A stretch of DNA of 64,000 nucleotides from Prorocentrum cordatum. Its lineage: Eukaryota; Sar; Dinophyceae; Prorocentrales; Prorocentraceae. Positions 1-10,992 of this stretch are shown here, piece by piece. The stretch is taken from contig CAUYUJ010003448.1 of NCBI GenBank assembly GCA_963575745.1, forward strand, positions 92,501-156,500, written 5' to 3'. The translations under genes and the position numbers were made by a program. Position 1 is the first letter of the stretch. Each line of letters begins with the position of its first letter. A model generated the notes under the pieces. It was given only the letters and a program-made list of their open reading frames with translations. It had not been told where the DNA came from and did not search any database.

Positions 1-690
1 CGCGGATCTTCGTCACACACTGGCTGCAGTTGAAGCCCCATGCGCTCGACCCCTGAGGCCGTCGTCGCAGCTTCTCCAGCAGCGGGCTACACCGCTCGAA
101 CCACTTCGAGTCCATTGCCAAGGACAGGTCGCATTCCCCAGTCTTGCTCGGGCGACGCAGCTCTTCGGGATTGATCAGCAACGTCCAGCACCGGTTCCCC
201 TGCCTGTGAGGCCGCTGGATATACTCGGGCACTAGTTAGTCCCAGCAGCTGCGCAGGCCGCAAGCAGGTAGACAGGCTGATCATCACGAACAGCGCCATC
301 GGTGGCTGCCCCAGCAGCACCAGGCAGTTGCACAGCGCGCACCAGATGCTGAGCGGCTCTGGCCTCCGCGATCGCGGTAGGCAGAGGCGGCGCCAACCGC
401 GCAGGCTCCTCCAGGAGCGGGGCAGCACGCGATCCCCGAACCAGTTGTTGGCGGGCACAAGATGCATCAGCCCGGCGATGATCCCCATCCCTTTGCTCGG
501 CTGCTCACCCTGAAAGTACAACAGTACAACGCTACGAAATAGCTGGCGAGCTTTTTGTCGAGGTCGCTGGCGTCGAAATCGTCGAGCGGCTTTACCTCCA
601 CGCACAGCCTGCAAGCGAACGTGGCCACTTCCGCGAGGCAGTCGATCTTCACTCGCGCTGTCACAGCGCGGCCCTCCAGGAGGGTGCCCC
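1..690 (-). pseudogene. Tyrosine recombinase (integrase) of the DIRS-like element, partial
   Basis: After a degraded N-terminal stretch, the frame reads KPLDDFDASDLDKKLASYFVAL, then RSWRSLRGWRRLCLPRSRRP, then FVMISLSTCLRPAQLLGLT. The LRPAQLL block, Arg codon at 258-260, corresponds to the first catalytic Arg box of tyrosine recombinases. The frame stops at 87, and sequence resembling the next part (FERCSPLLEKLRRR, SSAWGFNCSQC) continues in another frame to position 1. The second Arg box and nucleophilic Tyr are either beyond the window or too decayed to see. The LRP block and domain order are clear; the N-terminal boundary is not. Confidence 0.58.
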
Positions 691-1324
691 CCGTGTCGCG
701 CGAGGTATCTCGACCAGCGATGCTTCTGTCGGCGCTCCAGCACACGGTCGCGGCCTGCCTCGGCCGCGCCCACGCTCTCGGATGTCCCACTCGAGGTCGC
801 GGCGGCTCGGGTCGGTCGCCCAGCGTCTTTTTCGGCCGCAGCGCTGGCGCTCTCCAGCTGGGCGCATTCCGCTGCTGCCTGCTGCTCGGCGCCAAGGCGC
901 GAGCGAGTCGGCGTCAGCCCCCGCTGCCACTTCGACGGCCCCCCGGCCGCCGGCCGCGCTACCGGCCTGCTCGCGGACGGCGCCACGGACGCGCGCCCGC
1001 CTGGGCTGCCTCGTCACCGGAGGGGCGGCAAGGACCAGAACACGTCGGCGACCCGCCGAAGCGCAAGGCGGCGCCCCAGCCATCAAGCCTCTCGCGAATG
1101 GCCGAGGTTTGAGACAAAATGTTTGCGAAGCGGCGAGATGGGCCCAGATGCACCTCTTTGCTGCCGGGTCGCGAGTGGTCAGGGCCGCTACTCAACATAC
1201 CTACAAATCCCCCCCCTTGCCAGGATCTGCCGCCACCCCCTCCCCAGGGCCCGAAGAAGGAAGTCGGTCCTCCTCCAGATGGCGGCATAAGCAAATTAGA
1301 AGCACTCGAAAAGGCATCACATAT

Positions 1325-2210
1325 TCGACTGGGCTCATCCGAATTGTTGAGCTCACTGGGAACCCACCGCACAACGGTTTTAATGTTATGGGCGAGGCAG
1401 TACGCGGCAAACTCGCGGATCTGGCTCAACAACTGAATCGGTAAAAACTCAAACACGCGCTCACGTTGTCAACAAGAAGATGCTGGCGCACATCTCTTCC
1501 GAACGCAATCAGCGCAACCCTCCGCGGCGACGTTGCCGGCGCTCGGGCCTCAAAATAGGTTGACCCCACTTCCACGCGCCCCGAAACCCAGGCCCCCAGC
1601 GACTGTGACCCAGGCAGATCGCGGCGATCTCGGGGAAGCTCGGAACGGTGTCGCACTCGCCCAGCGCCATGGCTGACTCTAGGCCATCGACGTCGTCAAC
1701 GGGCAGCTCGACCTCCTCGGACGGCGGTTGCCCCGCGAGCTCCCGCAGCCCCGCGGCCGTTAGGGCATGCTCCCGTGCCCGCACCGCGCGGACATCACGA
1801 AAGCGGTCCCTCTCGCGGGCGCGCCCCGCGTCCATCGCTCCAGTAGCTTGTGGAGATACCAAATCCCCACTCCGAGGCGTCGCTAGCGCTGACGACCCTG
1901 TTCCACTTTGGCCACCAATCAGATAACGAGAAGGGCATCAGCCCAAGGAACGCCCGCAGCTCCTGCACCACGGAGCCCCAGAGCGGCCGCTGCACCGCGC
2001 GGTTAGTCGAGATGAACGCGTGCACACCGAATGCAAGCACGATAGCGTCGGCCGGCGCACCAGGCCACAGAAGGTGCAGTGGCCCAAGATAATCTCCGCC
2101 ATGGCCCCATTGGCTCGGCCACGGTACAGGAGGTGTCGAAGCGCAGAGTGCACCCGCCAGTGCCGACGCTTCGTCAGCGCCGATCGCTGGCTCTCTCCGT
2201 CCAAGGTCAC
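1325..2210 (-). pseudogene. Connection and RNase H domain of the DIRS-like element
   Basis: The connection region reads HWRVHSALRHLLYRGRANGA then ILGHCTFCGLVRRP (1938-2210). The RNase H fold starts at VVSASDASEWGFGI, first catalytic Asp codon at 1879-1881. It continues with LLVDNVSACLSF (Asp at 1468-1470) and ends with RWVPSELNNSDEPSR at 1325-1369, which matches the closing W-x-P-x-x-x-N-x-x-D-x-x-S-R motif of RNase H domains in such elements. These pieces lie in at least three frames. The RNase H would remove genomic RNA during cDNA synthesis in a working copy. Confidence 0.62.
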
Positions 2211-2220
2211 TCCACGCGCC

Positions 2221-2944
2221 TCAACACAGTCGCTGCGGACCGCCGTGCACTAGCAGGTCGAAGCTCTCGAATATCTTCACCATCTCCGCCAAGGCCAGAT
2301 CAACGGCCTGTCGGTGGTCGCCCATCACCCCCCGGTTGTCGACGCACAAGCAGTGCCGAAGCCGGCGCAGAGGAAGCGCCTCGGGGGCACCGCCGCCCCT
2401 CAGCGGCTGGGAGCCGCGCAGCGCAGGCACCTGGCGACACAGCTCCTCACCGACGCGCCGGCAGAAGAAGAGGTTCTAAGTGAACCCCACGGGCAGCGCA
2501 CGCGCCATAGGCACGACCACGTCGCCCTTCTGGGCGGGCCCTCCATCGATCGTCTCTCCCACCACACCGACGTCCTCGGCCCTCACGGCCGGTGGCCCAA
2601 AACACCGCGATAACCACTCTGGCATGATCAGCCGGTGGAACGCGCCTTCACGTCCGCTACGCCCATGTAAACTGGCACCGCGCCGCCCTCGAAGTCCTCC
2701 AGCAGCTCGACGCGCGGCGCCGACTATCAAGTACCATTCGCATCTTCACCCGACATCTCTTCCAAGCAAGAAGCAGCCCTGTCTCCTCGAGGCAGGTTCG
2801 GCCAAGGCGCGGCAGCCCTCGAGCCCGGAGGCCCGCGATGAAGTCTGCGTAGCGCCGTCGGCTGCGGCCCAGCCCGGGATCCACATAAGGCCTGATAGGG
2901 TTGCCATGCACTAACTGAAGTCTATCTTCCGTCCGTCGAAGCAC
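2221..2944 (-). pseudogene. Reverse transcriptase domain of the DIRS-like element, frameshifted
   Basis: Three pieces in different frames together cover a reverse transcriptase palm. 2657-2944 has TGLLLAWKRCRVKMRMVLDSRR, the K-x-R-M-V-x-D type of early RT motif. 2476-2730 has AFHRLIMPEWLSRCFGPPAV followed by MARALPVGFT. 2221-2430 has the active-site strand HCLCVDNRGVMGD, with the motif at 2335-2346. The canonical Y-x-D-D box is CVDN here: the first Asp is kept and the second is Asn. The frame changes between pieces show that it cannot make a full enzyme. Confidence 0.66.
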
Positions 2945-2999
2945 TCGTCGGTCCTCACCCTCCGTAAATCACCAGAACGTGTCGCAGAGCTCCGAGGAA

Positions 3000-5328
3000 A
3001 GACGACAACCTGCCACGCTCTCAGGTAGCGACACCGCACCACGTTGGTAGGATGCAAGCGTTCTGCTGGCGGGCTCGAACACGAAGACGGCCCGACCACG
3101 CAAAAGCTCGCGGAAGGCATCCTGCGGCGACGGGGTGGGTTCGCCACCCGGCGCCGGCTGCATCCTGTGTAGGAGCCCCTCGGCGCGGGCGGCCACAGCT
3201 CCGCGCGCTGGCATGCCACTCGCGGCGCCCTCGCCCGCGTGGAAATCGCGTCCAGCGAGCCAGTTTAGAGCCGCAAGAGCCTCGTCTCGAAGCCCCTGCG
3301 GCCCTCGGCCTAAGGCACCGCGGCGTCTGAGCGGCCGACGCGGCAGGGGGGGGATGTCCCGCGAGCCGCTGGAGGGCCAGAGGCCTCCGTGCCCCGCGCG
3401 CCGCGCGCGAGGGGTCGGGCTGCCTCCTCCGCCCGGGTCGCTGCTCATTGGGCATCCGCCTCGGCATCGGCCCCCGGCAACGGCCCCCTCGGCCGCGCCC
3501 GCGGCCGCGCCCCGAGGCCCCCCTTCAGATCCCCAGCCTGCTCCTATTCGCGGCTGCCCGTGGCGAAGCCGGTCGTCAGCGCCCGAACGCGGGTGGAGCT
3601 CGCCTCGTCCTCCTCTTTCGCCCAGCGCACCCCGTGGACGCGCAGCGCTGGGCTCACCGCATCGGCCAGCCCGTTGAATAGCGGGCAATCCGCCACGAGG
3701 GAGCCGCACCTGGCTCGGCGCGCGCGTCGATGATGAGCTGCACCCACCGACGGGTCTTCTCGAAGATCACCAGGGAAGGCGCATTGAGCTGATCAAAGCT
3801 CCCGCCGATCATCAGCGCCTCCACGAGCGTCTCCAGCTCGTGAAAGGCGCGGCCCGACTTCCCGATGTGGTCTCCACTCCTCGGGTCACCCCCGAACCGC
3901 TCCATGTGCTTCAGCAGGTGCAACACCGTGCACAGACCCTCGAGCGGCGTGTCGTCGCACACCTCGGTCGACGACTCGCGGACGACATCCCCCCACGTCT
4001 TACTGCGCTCCCCGCGCGCGCCCACGTCGATCCACAGAGCCCGCGCGTCCTCAGGCGCCGCAGCCGCATCGGCACCGCGACCGCCTGGCAGGCCTCTGCC
4101 TCCACCGGCCGAACCCCCCACGTCGCTGCCTCTGGCCTCGGGGGGCGGCGCGTGCGACGGAGCCGGCAGCGCCAGCGCCCGATCGCTGCGCCAGGGCGCG
4201 GCCTCGCCGGCCCCGGCGGCCGCGATCGCTGGTAGCTCCAGCGCGTCTCGCAGCAGCTGGCGTCGCCCCTCCACAAGCGCATCCACGTCGCTCGGGTCTA
4301 CGAGCCTCGCGCGGCCGTGCCCATCCGAGCCCTTGATCAACGCCTGATCGCCCCAGACGTGATCCAGCTCCGTCAGCTCGATCACCTCGCCGATCTTCGC
4401 CTGGCCCAGCGGTTCGCACAGCATCCAGACCCCGCGAACCCGAGGCGCGAGCGTCCCCATGACGCTAACCCCACCAGCCCCGCAGTTCAACACGTGGAGG
4501 ATCCCGCCGATCTCGGCCTCGGTCAGAAGCGGCCTCTCCACGAAGCCGGGCTCCAGCGACGCGGTGCGACGGCACTCGGTCATCCGCGCGCCCAGCTCAT
4601 AGGCGTCGGGCAACTCCTTGAAGCCGTACAGCCGCTGCGGCACCGCGCGGGGGACACCACCCGCGAGCGGCCAACAGCGGCAGGGCCCCGTGGCGTGATC
4701 CGCCGCTGTCAGGTCCTCGACCCAGACATCCCAATCTGGCAACATCACGCCGACACCGGCCAGACGAGCACGCGCTCGTGATCCACGTCGTCATCCACAT
4801 AAGCGACGCGGACTCTCTCGCCCGGTCGAGCCTCACGCAACCACCCCGCCAACGCGCCTCGCATGGGCAGCCGTCGTGACGGACCCGGGCTCGGCGGCAT
4901 CCCTGCCGCGCGCGCCCGTGGTCGCCGCGGTCGCCCGTGGTCGACGGCGCCAGCACCCGGCCGCGACCGCCTGCGCCAGCTGCGTCGCCAGCAGCGCGAC
5001 CACCAGCCCCCAGGGCCCCAGCCCCTCCACGCGCTCGGGTCCGTGGCGGGGCAGCTCTCGCAGGCCGCGAACGCCACCTCGCAGCGGGCAAGCGCCCACG
5101 CTGGCGACCCCTTCGGGCCGCTGTCCGCCGAAGCCGCCGGCGGGGGCGGCGGAGGCGGCGAGGGCGGGGGGTAGCGCCGCCGGCGCCCGCAGGTCCCTCA
5201 CGACCCGCGCCAGCTCCAGCACCAGCACCGCCCAGGCCGCGCCGGCGGCGCCGCGCGGGACCATGGGCTGGGCCGCTCCTGAGCAGCTTGACCCTGAATG
5301 GCAAAAGGTAAACGATCGTAAACGACAC
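3000..5328 (-). pseudogene. Gag-like N-terminal region of the DIRS-like element
   Basis: The longest open piece is 364 residues (3654-4748), starting MMLPDWDVWVEDLTAADHA. The segment just upstream (4745-5077) ends RVLVWPVSA at a stop and is one frame off, so a frameshift near 4745 splits one original protein. The C-terminal half of the 364-residue piece (FHELETLVEALMIGG, then RRWVQLIIDARAEPG) is the best-preserved block, and the rest is rich in Ala, Gly and Arg. No enzymatic motif is visible. A structural or Gag-like role is inferred only from its position 5' of the reverse transcriptase. The stretch 2969-3709 is an Arg/Gly/Pro-rich low-complexity linker in several frames. Confidence 0.5.
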
Positions 5329-5364
5329 AACTGTGCAACACCTAGATCATTACTGTGCCCGCAC

Positions 5365-5369
5365 TCTCG

Positions 5370-5446
<77 letters not shown>

Positions 5447-5764
5447 AGCAGCATCGTCATCATCATCATGACCATCATCCTCATCATCGTCATCGTCATC
5501 GTTATCGTCATCGGCACCATCATCACCATCATCCTCATCATCGGCGTCATCGTCGTTGTTATCGCCATCACCATCCACATCATCAGCATCATCATCAGCA
5601 TCATCAGCAGCATCATCAGCATCCGCATCATCATGACCAATCATCATCAGACCAATCATCATCAGTCCAATCAGCATGACCATCATCATCACCATCATAA
5701 CCACCAGTATCATCGTCATCGTCATCGTCATCTTCATGGTCATCATCCGCATCATCATCAGTCC

Positions 5765-5805
<41 letters not shown>

Positions 5806-6256
5806 GCATCATCATTCTCATAATCATCGTCATCGTCGTCGTCATCATCGGCATCAGAATCATTATCATCATCATCATCAGCATCATCATTATCATCGTC
5901 ATCATCATAATCATCCACATAATCAGCATCATCATCAGCGTCATCATCAGTCATATCATCATCAGCATCATCATCATCAGCATCATCACCATCATCATCG
6001 TCATCGTCATCGTCATCGTCGTCGTCATCATCCCCACCATCATCATAACTATCGGCATCAGTACCGGCATCGTCATCGTCGTCGGCATTATCATCATCAT
6101 CAACATCAGTATCATCAATACCGTCATGATCATCATTAAAATTAGAGACACCATCATCATCGTCGTCATCATCATCAGCACCACAATCACCATCATCATC
6201 ATCATCATCATCAGCAGCAGTAGCATCATCATCATTATCACACTCATCATCAGTCC

Positions 6257-6291
<35 letters not shown>

Positions 6292-6660
6292 CCATCACTA
6301 GCATCACCATCATCATCGCCATCGTCATCGTAATCGTCATCGGAATCGTCATCACCATCACCATCACCGTCACCATCAACATCCTCTTCATCAGTATAGC
6401 CATCGTCATCGTCGTCAGTATCACAAGCATCATCATCGTCATCATCATCATCATCAGTCGCATCATCACCGTCATCGTCATCGTCATCGTCATCATCATC
6501 CACATCATCATCATCCACATGATCATAATCATTATCATCATCATCAGCACCATCATCAGCATCATCATCGTCATCGTCATCGTCGTCGGTATCATCATCG
6601 TGGTCGTCATCATCCACATCATCATCGTCATCATCATCATCAGCAGCAGCATCATCATCA
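5365..6660 (+). repeat. Long (ATC)n/(CAT)n microsatellite, imperfect
   Basis: Almost 1.3 kb built from ATC triplets with interspersed GTC, AGC, CAC and CCT variants. The purest part is at about 5370-5433. All six frames stay open for long distances and would encode runs of His, Ile, Ser, Met or Asp, so these frames are not evidence of genes. Confidence 0.95.
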
Positions 6661-6925
6661 TCCCCCTCCCCCTCCGCCTCCTATTCCTCCTCCTCCTCCT
6701 CCTGCTCCTCCTCCGCCTCCGCCTCCTCCTCCTCTTCTTCCACCACTTCCTCCTCCTCCTCCTCCTCCTCCTCCTCCTCCTCCTGATCCTCCTCCGCCGC
6801 CTCCTCCTCCCCCACCTCTCCCTTCTCCCTTCCCCTCCTCCTCCTCGTCCTCCTCCTCCTCCTCCTCCTCCTCCTCCTCCTCCTCCGCCGCCTCCTCCTC
6901 CTCCGCCTCCCCCTCCCCCTCCTAA
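6660..6925 (+). repeat. (TCC)n pyrimidine tract
   Basis: The sequence switches from ATC to TCC triplets at about 6660 and stays almost purely pyrimidine on the plus strand to about 6925. A 150-bp ordinary GC-rich stretch (6926-7076) then separates it from a purine tract of the complementary type. Confidence 0.95.
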
Positions 6926-7076
6926 ACTCAAGCCCCATCTAAATCCTAAGCCCAACCATCCCTCGCCAGCGGGGAGTCCGCCTCGGAGGCGAGCTGGGCG
7001 TCGTGGCTCGTGCGCCTGGAGCGCGGGCGCCCGAGGACGGCGAGGCCACGGCTACTGCTTGGCGCGCGCGCCGAGG

Positions 7077-8390
7077 AGCAGGAGGAGGAGGAGCAGAGCA
7101 GGAGAAAGAGGAGGAGCAGGAGGAGGAGGAGGACAAGGGGGAAGAGGAGGAGGAGGAAAAGGAGGAAGAGGAGGAGGAGGAGGAGGAGCAGGAGGAGGAG
7201 GAGCAGGAGGAGGAGAAGCGGGAGGAGGAGGAGAAGCAGGAGGAGGAGGAGGAGGAGAGGAGGAGGAGGAGCAGGAGGAGGAGGAGGAAAAGGCGGAGAA
7301 GGAGGAGGAGCAGGAGAAGAGAGGAGGAGCAGAGGAGGAGGAGCAGGAGACGGAGAAAGCAGAGAAGGAGGAGGAAAAGGAGAAAGAGGGAGGAGGAAGA
7401 GGAGGAGCATGAGGAAAACGCTAGGAGGAGGAGGAACAGGAGAAGGAGGAGAAGAAGGAGCAGGAGGAGGAGGAGGAGGAGGAGGAGGAGGAGGAGGAGG
7501 AGGGGGGGGAGGAGGAAGGAGGAGGAGAGGAGGAGGAGAGGAGGAGGAGGAGGAGGAGACGGATCAGGAGCGTTGATGGGAGGAGGAGGAGGAGAGGAGC
7601 GAGGAGGAGGAGGTTGAGAGGGAGGACGGAGGAGCGAGGAGGAGGAGGAGGACGCGCGAGGAGGAGGAGGAGGAGCAGGAGGAAGAGGAGGAGGCGCAGG
7701 ATGAGAGGAGCATGAGAAGGAGAAGCAGGATGGAGGATGAGGAGGAAAAGGAGGAAGAGGCAGTAGGAAGAGGAGGAGGAGGAGGAAAAGGCAGGAGGAG
7801 GAGGAACAGGAGCAGGAGGAGGAGAAGGAGCAGGAGGAGGGGAGGAGGAGGAGGAGGAGGAGGAGGAGGAGGAGGAGGAGGGGGGGGAGGAGGAGGAGGA
7901 GGAGGAGAGGAGGAGGAGGAGGAGGAGGAGGAGGAGGAGGAGGAGGGAGGAAGAAAGGAGGAGGACAAGGAGGAGAGGAGGAGGAGGACGGTGGAGGAGG
8001 AGAGGAGGAGGAGGAGGAGGCGAGGAGCCGGAGGAAGGAGAAGCAGGAGAGGGAGGAGGAGAGGAGGAGGAGCATGAGAGGAGCAGGAGGAGAGGAGCGG
8101 AGGTAGGAGAGGAGAAGAGAAAAGGAGGAGGTGGAGGAGGAGGAGGAAAAGGAGGAAGAGGGAGGAGGAGGAAGGAGGAGGAGGAGGTGGAGGAGGAGGA
8201 GGGGGGAGGGGCGAGGAGGGAGAAGGAGGAGGGAGGAGGAGGGAGAGGAGGAGGAGGAGCAGGAGGAAGAGGAGGAGGAGGAGCAGGAGGAGGAGGAGGA
8301 GGAGGGAAGAGCAGGAGGGAGGAGGATGAGGAGGAGGAGGAGGAGGAGAGGAGGAGGAGGGAAAGAAGGAAGAGGAGAAGGAGGGTCCGT
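7077..8390 (+). repeat. (GGA)n purine tract, about 1.3 kb
   Basis: Nearly continuous purines on the plus strand, built from GGA/GAG triplets with AGC and ACG interruptions. Long open frames in both orientations (poly-Glu/Arg/Gly on plus, poly-Ser/Leu/Pro on minus) come only from the triplet repeat. Confidence 0.95.
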
Positions 8391-8616
8391 AAACCAGCTT
8401 GTCACAAGGCCATGTGCGGGATCCATACCCCGCACTCGCCCTCGCGCGCCCCGCGGCGCGCCAAGCGGGCTGGCAGTTCGCCTCCGGCCGCGCCATTACA
8501 GCACGCGTGGGGCTGCCCACCCTCCGGGCGGCCCCGAGACTCGCAGAGGGCTGGCGAGGCCCGCGAATTCGAACCCACTGCAGCCCGCAGAGAGGCTTGC
8601 AGGCTCCGCAAGATGA

Positions 8617-9183
8617 AGGAGCCCAGCTGGTGGTGGACACCTGACATCTGGCCAGTGCCCCAAGCACGACCACCCGTACCACAGCCAGTACTACAGCCAG
8701 TACGACAGGCACGGCAGCCACTACCAAAACCGGTACGACATTTACGACAGCCAGTACGACAGTCCGTACAACAGCCAGTTCGACAGCCAGTACGATCGCC
8801 AGTACGACAAGTACGACGAGTACGGCAGCCAGCATGGCAAGTACGACAGCCAGTACGACCAGTACGACAGCCAGTACGAGAGCCCCCCCCCCAGCTGAAG
8901 TAACATCGTCATAGAGGCACCGACGCCCCTCACAGTGTTCTACGGCGGCTACGAGGCCGAGGAGGGCGCGAGGGAGGAGAAGAACGACGTGGACGGCAAC
9001 CAGTACGACCACTGCCACAGCCACACCCAGAGAGAATACTACTGCGACCTGGACGCACCCATCCAAAACGGTTACGAGGCCGAGGAGCGGAGGAAGAAGG
9101 ACAGGGAGGAGCCGCACGGTGCGCAGGCGGACGACGTGCAGGGCACGGGCACCCAGATTACAGCCGCCTCGGAGGACCAATGA
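8617..9183 (+). pseudogene. Tyr/Asp/Gln-rich repeat protein, one in-frame TGA
   Basis: One frame is open from after the stop at 8614 to 9183 except for TGA at 8896-8898. The first part is a tandem of a four-residue theme (YDSQ, YDRQ, YDKY), about 15 imperfect units, made by a 12-bp DNA repeat around CAGTACGACAGC. The second part holds two GYEAEE blocks (YGGYEAEEGAREEKNDVD and NGYEAEERRKKDREE) and many acidic residues. A run of nine or ten C just before the TGA is a likely site of length change or sequencing error. There is no ATG at the start, so an upstream exon would be needed. No known family is recognised; it may be a low-complexity host protein fragment or only a transcribed minisatellite. 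Confidence 0.3.
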
Positions 9184-9528
9184 GCCCTGCCCCCTTGGGC
9201 GCTCCGCCCTGGAGTTGACCCGGGCTGTAGCCCAGAAGAATTGTCAAGTGAGAATCCCCCCTGGGGCTCCCCTCAGCGGACCCCCTTACCTAGCCGTTCG
9301 GGCTATGTCGCTAAGGACCCTTGGATCGTCGCCATGGCCGGATCCACCTGCAATCCCTGCCCAGGACTCCCCACCTAATAAGACGGACAAGGCGCTGGAG
9401 GAAGAACGAGAGCGTGCTGAGCCCCACGATCATCGTGCCGAGCCTGACGGTCTACGTCAAGAGAAGGACGATGAGGTGATGGATGAGGACGATATGCCTG
9501 GAAATCGGAGGAGACCAGAAAGGCAACC
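9184..9528. other. Short spacer between low-complexity and TPR segments
   Basis: Ordinary GC-rich sequence. A charged segment, TDKALEEERERAEPHDHRAE, is readable on the plus strand around 9387-9446, one frame away from the TPR segment that follows. It could be an exon joined to it, but no splice site is convincing. Confidence 0.2.
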
Positions 9529-9918
9529 GTGACCATAACGATGGTAAAGGAGGCCGGCAGGAGGGGACAGGACCTCCTCAGCACCGAGTCTTTCCACGAG
9601 GCTGGCGCCTGGTCCTCAACGGCCATACGGCTTGCATCTAGCAGCCTAGATGCAAGTACCACAGCGCGGCAGGCGGTTCTGTATACACACCGTGCACAGG
9701 ACCACATTATGCTGCGGAAGTGGGCCGAGGCGGAGTCTGACTGCACGGAAGCCCTCCGCCTTAACATCCAACACGTCGGTGCGCAACACTGGCGCGCAGA
9801 GGTCCGCTACGAAACGGAAAGACTGCCAAAGGCCTCCATGACATTGAGCAGGTCCTCTCAGGCAATCATAATGAGAAAAGAATACGGCGGAGGATATGAG
9901 AAAGAAGATCGAGGCTAG
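9529..9918 (+). pseudogene. TPR (tetratricopeptide) domain fragment
   Basis: A 129-residue plus-strand frame. Residues about 5-95 match the two-helix TPR pattern used by co-chaperone-like proteins: VKEAGRRGQDLL, then ARQAVLYTHRAQDHIMLRKW, then AEAESDCTEALRLNIQHVGA, then a third-repeat start WRAEVRYETERLPKASM. The small and aromatic positions (A, Y, RA, L, W, A, DC, AL) sit at TPR spacing. Such domains bind partner peptides. The region continues in the same frame past the stop at 9916 into an acidic stretch. Codon use resembles the upstream YDSQ frame. It is probably a fragment or exon of a larger host protein; intact function cannot be claimed. Confidence 0.42.
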
Positions 9919-10510
9919 GATCCAAAGCAACCGCAGGTTGTGAAGGACGTGCAGGAGCGGTACGACGCGCCGCGAGACGTGGAGTATGGAGCGGAGCGCT
10001 GCGACGAGGAGGTGTGTTACGACGTGCCGCGCGACATGCCGCAGGACGAGGAGGACAGGAAGCAGGACGCGGAGGGCGCGCCGCACGACGTGGAGAACGC
10101 GGAGGACGTGCAGGTGGTCGACGAGGTAGGAGCGTCACGACGCGCCGCAGGACCAGGCTGCTGAGTGCAGAGAACTCATGGCCAGCACCCGTGAGAGGTG
10201 GCAGAGGGAGCACCAGCTCCGCATGAGCACGATCGAGGCCGTCGACCACAATGGCCAGAACACGCGCGACGAATACGAGCTTCGCATCGCCGCTGCGACA
10301 GTGCAGATCCGAGCTATAGAGCAGGCGCTCAACGATTACTCCAACGAGAACAATATCGGCCAGCAGAAACGTGCTACACCTCGCGATCCGTGTTCTGTAC
10401 CTCACGGTCGCGTACCGAGCGAGGCCGGAGGATCTCCCCTCACTCCTCGCGATGATTGGGATCTCCTCCCACCTCCCGCGCCGCCATACGGGCACAAGAC
10501 GTACGAGTAG
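9919..10510 (+). other. Acidic and coiled-coil-like coding remnants
   Basis: Directly after the TPR frame, in the same frame, 9940-10164 reads an acidic repeat-like peptide (QERYDAPRDVEYGAERCDEE, then RDMPQDEEDRKQDAEG). One frame over, 10178-10510 encodes a helical charged stretch (RERWQREHQLRMSTIEA, then RIAAATVQIRAIEQALNDYS) ending in a Pro-rich tail. These could be exons of one gene with the TPR segment, but splice sites were not convincingly identified. Confidence 0.25.
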
Positions 10511-10784
10511 TAGACACGCGGTAGACGTTCAGACTCGTAAGAAGCCGATCCTCGAGCTTCTTTTCGCGACCGATTCGACGACTTCGGGCTCCGAGGATTC
10601 GGCGGCAGGCTCCCGTTGGGCCACCGCTCGTGCAATGCTCGCAGCGGCGCAGTCTCTATACCCCACTCCTCCCTCCTCTCGTCACTCTACCCGTACAGTG
10701 TATGGCTCTTCCCTGATTCCTCCCTCTGGAAACTTACTCCCAGCGGCGTCTGAGAGCACCGTTGCCGTGGCTAGTCAGGTGCCC
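10511..10784. other. No recognised feature
   Basis: Mixed-composition sequence with short open frames only. No domain, RNA or repeat could be supported. Confidence 0.5.
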
Positions 10785-10881
10785 GCGAGGGGAGGAGGAG
10801 CAGGAGCAGGAACAGGAGCAGGAGGGAGAAGGAGCAGGAGGGAGGAGGAGGAGGAGGAGGAGGAGTAGGAGGATAATGATA

Positions 10882-10948
<67 letters not shown>

Positions 10949-10950
10949 CG
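10785..10950 (+). repeat. (AGG)n followed by a pure (ATG)n tract
   Basis: Purine-rich AGG/AGC triplets to about 10868, then an almost perfect ATG array to about 10948. On the minus strand the ATG array lies immediately 3' of the stop of the 984-residue retrotransposon frame. It could therefore be the microsatellite-like 3' tail of that element or its target. Confidence 0.92.
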
Positions 10951-10992
10951 ACACGCCCGTTGGAGGCGGAGACTCCCCGGTATCACAAGCTC

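Larger units (their letters stand above)
1..5328 (-). mobile_element. Degenerate DIRS-like (tyrosine-recombinase) retroelement, left-truncated by window edge
   Basis: Read on the minus strand, the pieces come in the order gag-like region, reverse transcriptase, RNase H, tyrosine recombinase. That is the order known for DIRS-type retroelements, which integrate with a tyrosine recombinase instead of a DDE integrase. Every domain is broken by stops and frameshifts, so this is a dead copy. The 5' side ends where the (ATC)n tract begins near 5340, and the 3' side leaves the window. No terminal repeats can be seen because one end is missing. Class assignment rests on domain order and eye-matched motifs; LTR-type elements do not carry the recombinase motif seen at 258-260. 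Confidence 0.68.

Noticed and set aside
5333-6617. Very long frames of poly-His, poly-Ile, poly-Asp and poly-Met
   Set aside because: They follow from (ATC)n triplets, which lack stops in most frames; the same appears at 31424-32398.
6939-8435. 498-residue and 538-residue Ser/Leu/Pro frames on minus, Glu/Arg/Gly frames on plus
   Set aside because: Pure consequence of (GGA)n repeats; the amino-acid pattern simply rotates with the frame.
8555-8600. GGTTCGAATTC on minus, similar to a tRNA B box
   Set aside because: The flanking bases do not form a T-arm and no acceptor or anticodon stem is found.
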